A DNA stretch of 12,306 nucleotides from Elusimicrobiota bacterium (lineage in GTDB: Bacteria > Elusimicrobiota > Elusimicrobia > 2-02-FULL-39-32). The stretch covers positions 1 through 12,306 of the forward strand of contig JAHFCA010000022.1 of NCBI GenBank assembly GCA_023249715.1, read 5' to 3'. The notes under the pieces are model-generated. The model had not been told where the DNA came from. It saw only the letters and a program-made list of their open reading frames with translations, and made no database searches. The position numbers were made by a program, and so were the translations under genes. Positions 6,473-9,825 of the stretch are shown piece by piece; positions within the stretch are counted from its first letter, which is position 1; each line of letters begins with the position of its first letter.

Positions 6473-7627
6473 TTAAATATTTAGAGATTTAGGATGGAGA
6501 TTTTTTAAAAAGTCCTGAATGGGGATACAATGAATTCCATCTATGAGCAATTGTTCTTTGCCGCAGTAAAGGAAATACAACTTACTTTTTGGATAATCCG
6601 TTCTAAAGATTTTAAGGGATTGCAAATCCTCTGGTCGCACTTTTCCACTTCTTTTTACTTCTAATGCCCAGAAGAGTTCTTCTCCATACAATATGAAATC
6701 TACCTCAGTTCCAGATGAAGTTCTCCAAAAATAAAGGCGATTCTTTTGACCTCGGTAAGCATTCCAAGCCATAAGATGTTGGGCGACTAATCCTTCTAAA
6801 GCAGCTCCTTCAATTTCTTCAGGACGATCTAAGGCGCCTCTGGGCCGCAAGGATTGAAAAAGTCCCGCATCGAAATAATAAAATTTAGGATGAACCGCAA
6901 CTTTTCTTTTGGCTCGCTTAGAAAAAATAGGGATTGTGTAGGCTAAAAGTAAATCTTTTAGAATTTCAATATAGCCTTCCACTGTTTTACGTTCTATCTC
7001 ACATTCTCTAGCCACATTGCTTACACTGAGTAAATTCCCATGGGAAAAACTGATCGATTCCAAAAATCGTGAGAAATTTCCTATATTTCTTACCAATCCT
7101 TCCATTTGAACTTCTTCACGAACATATAAGGACGCATAACTTTTTAGAACATTTACCGATTCTTCAGAAGTTGTAACTAAGGGTATCAATCCTGTATTTA
7201 GAGCTTTATCTAATGAAAATTGCTGCCCCAATTCATACGCCATAAAGGGATGGAGTTCACATCTCTGAGCTCGGCCAGCTAGAAGATCTATGCCGGAGCG
7301 TTTCAGTTTGCGGCTACTGGATCCTGTAAGAATAAATTGAATGCCTGTTTTCTTCTCAATAAGGTTGTGCACTTCCGGAAGAAGTTGAGGAACTTTTTGC
7401 ACCTCATCAATCACCACAGATTTTAAATTTGAATTGGGAAGAATCACTTCTCGGAGTCTTTCCGGTCGAGCGCTGAAGAGACGAAATGTGTCCGATTCCA
7501 AGAGGTTAATGAAAATAGCATGTGGAATATGATGTTTAAGCCAGGTTGTTTTCCCTGTTCCGCGCGGTCCAAACAAGAAGAAACTTCCCTTTGGGGGAGA
7601 AAATAGTCTTGGAATCATAGTTTCCAT
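6473..7627 (-). CDS. AAA_14/DUF4143 ATPase with PD-(D/E)xK-like C-terminal domain
   Basis: The 384-residue protein has an N-terminal P-loop ATPase (AAA_14): Walker A GPRGTGKTT (20-28), Walker B VVIDEVQ (71-77) and a sensor-like TGSSSRKL (101-108). A winged-helix-like middle (about 185-235) includes SNVARECEIERKTVEGYIEIL. The C-terminal DUF4143 region (about 240-370) carries GTEVDF (D310) and ALEVKRS (E323, K325), the spacing of a restriction-endonuclease-like D-ExK site. Length and order fit this common, poorly understood family, often found singly in accessory regions; a role in defence or regulation is only suspected. A near-consensus promoter lies just upstream (7660-7688). Met4 is an alternative start close to Met1. 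The gene ends directly against the RHH relic. Confidence 0.9.
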   Translation of the reverse strand: METMIPRLFSPPKGSFFLFGPRGTGKTTWLKHHIPHAIFINLLESDTFRLFSARPERLREVILPNSNLKSVVIDEVQKVPQLLPEVHNLIEKKTGIQFILTGSSSRKLKRSGIDLLAGRAQRCELHPFMAYELGQQFSLDKALNTGLIPLVTTSEESVNVLKSYASLYVREEVQMEGLVRNIGNFSRFLESISFSHGNLLSVSNVARECEIERKTVEGYIEILKDLLLAYTIPIFSKRAKRKVAVHPKFYYFDAGLFQSLRPRGALDRPEEIEGAALEGLVAQHLMAWNAYRGQKNRLYFWRTSSGTEVDFILYGEELFWALEVKRSGKVRPEDLQSLKIFRTDYPKSKLYFLYCGKEQLLIDGIHCIPIQDFLKNLHPKSLNI

Positions 7628-7659
7628 TTTTAGTCCAAATATGGAATTAGCACTTCCAA

Positions 7660-7688
7660 AATATACATGACACAGAGGACTTTGTCAA
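7660..7688 (-). promoter_or_regulatory. Sigma70-type promoter of the DUF4143 ATPase gene
   Basis: On the - strand, TTGACA (7688-7683) and TATATT (7665-7660) are separated by exactly 17 bases, a perfect -35 and near-perfect -10. Predicted start is about 7653, leaving a leader of some 25 bases before the ATG at 7627, with GGA a few bases before it. This is one of the best housekeeping-type promoter matches in the window. It overlaps the region where the N-terminal part of the divergent PIN gene would be expected. Confidence 0.7.
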
Positions 7689-7728
7689 GCAGAAGTCATG
7701 AGAGAAGCGATTGTGTCTTATACGGTAA

Positions 7729-8052
7729 GGTAAAATACAAGTTAAGATCGTGCGAGATAGAAAACGATGCAATAAAATAATGAAGGATTTCAATATTAAC
7801 CTTGGATAATCAGAAACTCTTATTATAGGGGACGAACTTAAAGCCCTTGTTGCTACCGATGACTGGAACGCTCTACTAGCCTGTAAGTTATTAAGATTAA
7901 CCTATACTTCAGCCCTTTCAATTTTAATGCGATTAAAGGAAAAGAAAATTATAGATCGACGGACTGCCATTCTAAAGCTTGAAATGCTCTGTAAATATGG
8001 AAGATATGATGAAAAGATGGTTCAAGATATTAGAAAAAGATTGGAGGATTAA
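7729..8052 (+). pseudogene. PIN-domain toxin (DUF3368-like), truncated and interrupted
   Basis: The frame from 7729 reads VKIVRDRKRCNKIM and KDFNINLG, hits TAA (7807-7809), then continues 80 codons to TAA 8050-8052. That part includes SETLIIGDELKALVATDDWNA and later CKYGRYDEKMVQDI and RKRLED. LG-stop-SE matches the LGxGExE region of PIN ribonucleases, with the stop where a conserved acidic residue (GAA) is expected; ATDDW fits the later PIN acidic motif. The N-terminal half with the first catalytic Asp is absent. A short AEVMREAIVSYT in another frame (about 7689-7724) may be a frameshifted earlier part, uncertain. Four bases after the end begins an RHH/UPF0175 gene, the usual neighbour of such toxins. 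The toxin is almost surely dead. Confidence 0.7.
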
Positions 8053-8056
8053 TGAC

Positions 8057-8359
8057 ATGCAACATCAAAAGACAATGAGTATAAGAATGAGTGTGGAAGA
8101 TTATGTTTTTGTGAACCAGCTTGCTCGCGAAGAAAAGGAGGATACTTCTAAAGAGGTGCGAAAACTTGTGGATATGGGCAGACTCATGCTTGGAATAGAT
8201 AAGTACAAAAAGAAAGAAGCTTCTCTTGGAAAAGCTGCTGAATTAGCGGGACTCTCCATTGCAGAGATGGTTAATAAACTCGCAGAGTATGGTGTGAAAA
8301 GCGATCTTGCAGTGGAAGATTATCAGGGAGGTTTGAATCATTTGAAAAAAATATGGTGA
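8057..8359 (+). CDS. RHH/UPF0175-type antitoxin-like protein
   Basis: From ATG 8057 the product is 100 residues. The N-terminal part, MSIRMSVEDYVFVNQLA, then EEKEDTSKEVRKLVDMG, looks like a ribbon-helix-helix DNA-binding unit. The C-terminal part ASLGKAAELAGLSIAEMVNKL (55-75), followed by AEYGVKSDLAVEDY, is the UPF0175 signature. Such proteins are small antitoxins or regulators usually paired with PIN nucleases. A longer frame back to 7979 exists, but it runs inside the broken PIN gene. TTGGAGG (8041-8047), 9 bases before 8057, fixes the shorter start and overlaps the PIN gene's end, implying coupling. With the toxin broken it is an orphan antitoxin. The stop TGA is 6 bases before the 68-bp repeat. 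Confidence 0.75.
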   Translation: MQHQKTMSIRMSVEDYVFVNQLAREEKEDTSKEVRKLVDMGRLMLGIDKYKKKEASLGKAAELAGLSIAEMVNKLAEYGVKSDLAVEDYQGGLNHLKKIW

Positions 8360-8365
8360 GAACTG

Positions 8366-8433
8366 TTTTCTGGGCTTTATCTTAGGCCTGGAACTTATAA
8401 TGAAGGGTTTGGCAGAGAGTTTGTTCCATATTT
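8366..8433. repeat. Direct repeat copy A: displaced 3' end of the GHKL/CPBP gene
   Basis: This 68-bp stretch matches 9758-9825 at 66 of 68 positions (differences at 8414 and 8427), 1392 bases apart. On the - strand it encodes the last 16 or so codons of the right-hand gene, ending QTLHYKFQA then TAA (8384-8382), plus 16 bases beyond. It is a detached gene end with no body, so it marks a duplication or insertion boundary. The near-identity points to a recent event. Confidence 0.9.
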
Positions 8434-8434
8434 C

Positions 8435-8539
8435 CCCGTCTTTCGCAAAATTCGCTAAAAAATGCCGCCTCAGAGAAAATCGCATTGATAAATCAATATG
8501 GCAGATTTTATAGCGGGACACTGAAATGCGAAAGATGGG
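8435..8539. repeat. 105-bp hairpin element with 13-bp terminal inverted repeats
   Basis: TCTTTCGCA (8439-8447) is perfectly complementary to TGCGAAAGA (8527-8535). With one G-U pair and CCC/GGG the arms extend to 8435-8447 and 8527-8539. Inside, CGCTAAAAAAT (8452-8462) pairs at 10 of 11 positions with ATTTTATAGCG (8505-8515), TGCC with GGCA, and ATTGAT with ATCAAT (8484-8497). The element fits exactly between the GHKL-gene repeat (ends 8433) and the ychF-tail copy (begins 8539). A miniature transposable or palindromic element is the simplest reading; no target duplication is evident. Confidence 0.6.
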
Positions 8540-8583
8540 ATGGCGACACCTGCTATTTCCATTTCCGTAATTATAATAATTAA
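8539..8583 (+). pseudogene. ychF 3'-end fragment, copy 2
   Basis: The + strand reads DGDTCYFHFRN followed by YNN and TAA (8581-8583), against DGDICYFHFRD at the end of intact YchF. Nine of the eleven residues are identical, and most base differences fall at third codon positions, so the fragment descends from a once-translated ychF end and is not a recent copy of the local one. Nothing YchF-like lies upstream; the hairpin element abuts it. Its stop overlaps the HEPN gene stop on the other strand. Confidence 0.65.
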
Positions 8584-9002
8584 GGAATTCCCTGGGGACT
8601 TAAAATAGTATTGGTCCAAGTTTTATATCGTTCCAAATGCTTCCACAATTGTTCAATGTTCGGTCTTGTGTAAATTTCCCCGCTATAGGAAACAATATTC
8701 TTTTGCTCAATCATTCGAGAAAGATGATTTACAGCCCTAAGGCCATCTTCTCCCAGTATAACAACCTGTCTTATTAGGTCGATCACTGCCATATGATCTT
8801 CACCCTGGCTTTTTACTCCCCCAATTTTAATCGTAATGGCATCTGTATAAGCAATCGCAGCATGAATAATAAGAACTCCAGCTGCATTCCAATACTCAAA
8901 TTCTTTTGCCAAATTGGCTCCTGAATAAAAGCTCTCTGCTACTTTAAAATAGTCATGATACGTGTCTCTTGAAATGGAGACGCGCCTGTTTATCCTTGCC
9001 AT
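8580..9002 (-). CDS. HEPN-domain-like protein, partner of the NTase gene
   Basis: The 140-residue, mostly helical protein has the look of a HEPN-fold partner of minimal nucleotidyltransferases: YFKVAESFYSGANLAKEFEYW (18-38), then an alpha segment with LIIHAAIAYTDAITIKI (44-60) and a late helix carrying HLSRMIEQKNIVSYSGEIY (93-111). The usual R-x4-6-H ribonuclease site is not plain: the equivalent segment reads K101-NIVS-Y106, and the only R/H pair, R89 and H93, has three residues between. It may thus be a non-canonical or inactive HEPN. It starts one base after the NTase stop, so translation is coupled; AGGAT lies about 12 bases before the ATG. Its stop overlaps the ychF-tail copy. Family assignment is by pattern and context. 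Confidence 0.7.
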   Translation of the reverse strand: MARINRRVSISRDTYHDYFKVAESFYSGANLAKEFEYWNAAGVLIIHAAIAYTDAITIKIGGVKSQGEDHMAVIDLIRQVVILGEDGLRAVNHLSRMIEQKNIVSYSGEIYTRPNIEQLWKHLERYKTWTNTILSPQGIP

Positions 9003-9003
9003 G

Positions 9004-9621
9004 TTAAATCAAATCCTGCAATTTTTTTGGGGTTAGACTGATTCCGTCTGACAAAATATTTTTTAATAGGGGATCTGATCTTTTAATTCTCAACTTAACT
9101 TCATCGACAGTTAAAACAATAGGAGACAGTCGAACCCCAAATCTATAAATAAAAGTTGAGGTGTAATCTGTAATTTTGTTTAGAATTTTATTTTTTTTGG
9201 ACTCATGAACTACAAAAAGAACATCTATGTCACTCCCCATTTTTTCCTGACCGCGCGCTGTACTCCCAAAGATGGTTATTACAAGAACATCTTTAAAAGA
9301 TATAACAATTTCATTTCTTATTCTCTTGAATAATTCTCTTTCTTGTTTTAAAAGGGGAAGTATGGAATAGTTTACGAGATAGTTTTCAAAATTAAGACGA
9401 ATCAATTGTGTATGACCACTTCCTTGCCTTTGGAGTATCCCTAAAGATTCAAGGTTTTTAATGGCTACAGCGCAAGTCTGATGATTGATCCGAGCTTCTC
9501 TAGCTATGGCTCTACCGCTCATTCCTTCACGACATTCTTGAAGAGTTCGTAAAATAGGAATATGGCTAGACGCAGAGAATAGGGAATCCAGTGGGAAACG
9601 CAATGGACTAACAGACCTCAT
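9004..9621 (-). CDS. Winged-helix plus minimal nucleotidyltransferase (MNT) protein
   Basis: The 205-residue protein joins a DNA-binding segment (about 20-78), with GMSGRAIAREARINHQTCAVA (33-53) as helix-turn-helix and LGILQRQGSGHTQLIRLN as wing, to a nucleotidyltransferase domain (about 100-195). The latter shows FGSTARG (118-124) and SDIDVLFVV (130-138), the GSx10DxD site with Asp131 and Asp133. The third acidic residue is not obvious in VRLSPIVLT. In HEPN-MNT toxin-antitoxin systems the MNT partner modifies and silences the HEPN protein; here that role is inferred from the coupled HEPN gene downstream. The start is the first ATG, about 3 bases after the predicted transcription start, so the mRNA would be almost leaderless. 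The palindrome in its promoter suggests that the winged-helix part represses its own operon. Confidence 0.85.
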   Translation of the reverse strand: MRSVSPLRFPLDSLFSASSHIPILRTLQECREGMSGRAIAREARINHQTCAVAIKNLESLGILQRQGSGHTQLIRLNFENYLVNYSILPLLKQERELFKRIRNEIVISFKDVLVITIFGSTARGQEKMGSDIDVLFVVHESKKNKILNKITDYTSTFIYRFGVRLSPIVLTVDEVKLRIKRSDPLLKNILSDGISLTPKKLQDLI

Positions 9622-9630
9622 AATATGTCT

Positions 9631-9659
9631 AGTATAACAGACTATTGTCTGTTATTCAA
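9631..9659 (-). promoter_or_regulatory. Promoter and palindromic operator of the MNT-HEPN operon
   Basis: On the - strand TTGAAT (9659-9654) and TATACT (9636-9631) are 17 bases apart, the -10 carrying an upstream TG (extended form). The spacer is filled by a perfect inverted repeat: ATAACAGAC (9634-9642) and GTCTGTTAT (9647-9655) around TATT. A further ACAGAC occurs at 9611-9616 inside the first codons. Position between the two boxes is what one expects of a repressor site. The -35 box lies within the third ychF-tail copy, so the module may have recruited it on arrival. Confidence 0.75.
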
Positions 9660-9695
9660 GACATAGATATTTGCTACTTCCACTTCCGCGACTAA
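9654..9695 (+). pseudogene. ychF 3'-end fragment, copy 3
   Basis: The + strand reads IQDIDICYFHFRD then TAA (9693-9695), against IQDGDICYFHFRD then TAG in intact YchF: one residue differs in thirteen. The bases differ at most third positions (for example ATT/ATC, GAC/GAT, TTC/TTT, CGC/CGG, TAA/TAG). Upstream resemblance stops at the MNT operator palindrome. It is convergent with the GHKL/CPBP gene end 78 bases further on, which may be the ancestral neighbour arrangement of a related ychF. Confidence 0.75.
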
Positions 9696-9700
9696 AACTC

Positions 9701-9750
9701 CATACTCAACTGCGAGTTGACATAGGTATGTTTAACCCAAAATTTGGGTT
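9701..9750. repeat. Two small palindromes in the convergent gap
   Basis: First, CATAC-TCAACT (9701-9711) pairs with AGTTGA (9715-9720) and GTATG (9726-9730) with a five-base bulge. Second, AACCCAAA (9734-9741) mirrors TTTGGGTT (9743-9750) around one A. They lie between the ychF-tail copy and repeat B. They may act as a weak bidirectional terminator for the - strand gene, or be remnants of insertion. Confidence 0.4.
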
Positions 9751-9757
9751 TAAAGTA

Positions 9758-9825
9758 TTTTCTGGGCTTTATCTTAGGCCTGGAACTTATAATGAAGGGT
9801 TTGGCGGAGAGTTTGTTCTATATTT
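9758..9825. repeat. Direct repeat copy B: native 3' end of the GHKL/CPBP gene
   Basis: Partner of 8366-8433 (66 of 68 identical). This copy is continuous with the 3' end of the large - strand gene, so it is the original and the other is the displaced one. Between the two copies lie the hairpin element, both ychF-tail copies and the MNT-HEPN operon, so recombination between them would delete 1392 bases cleanly and leave the large gene intact. Confidence 0.9.

Noticed and set aside
7979..8056. Longer N terminus for the UPF0175-type protein
   Set aside because: The extension runs in a second frame within the PIN-gene end, while TTGGAGG is correctly placed for ATG 8057.
8434..8583. A longer real protein ending in DGDTCYFHFRN
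   Set aside because: The frame runs through the hairpin element and has no start or family resemblance except in the last eleven ychF-like codons.
6285..9773. CRISPR array, tRNA-anchored island or transposase
   Set aside because: There are no regularly spaced repeats, no tRNA-like cloverleaf and no transposase or integrase motif in any frame seen.
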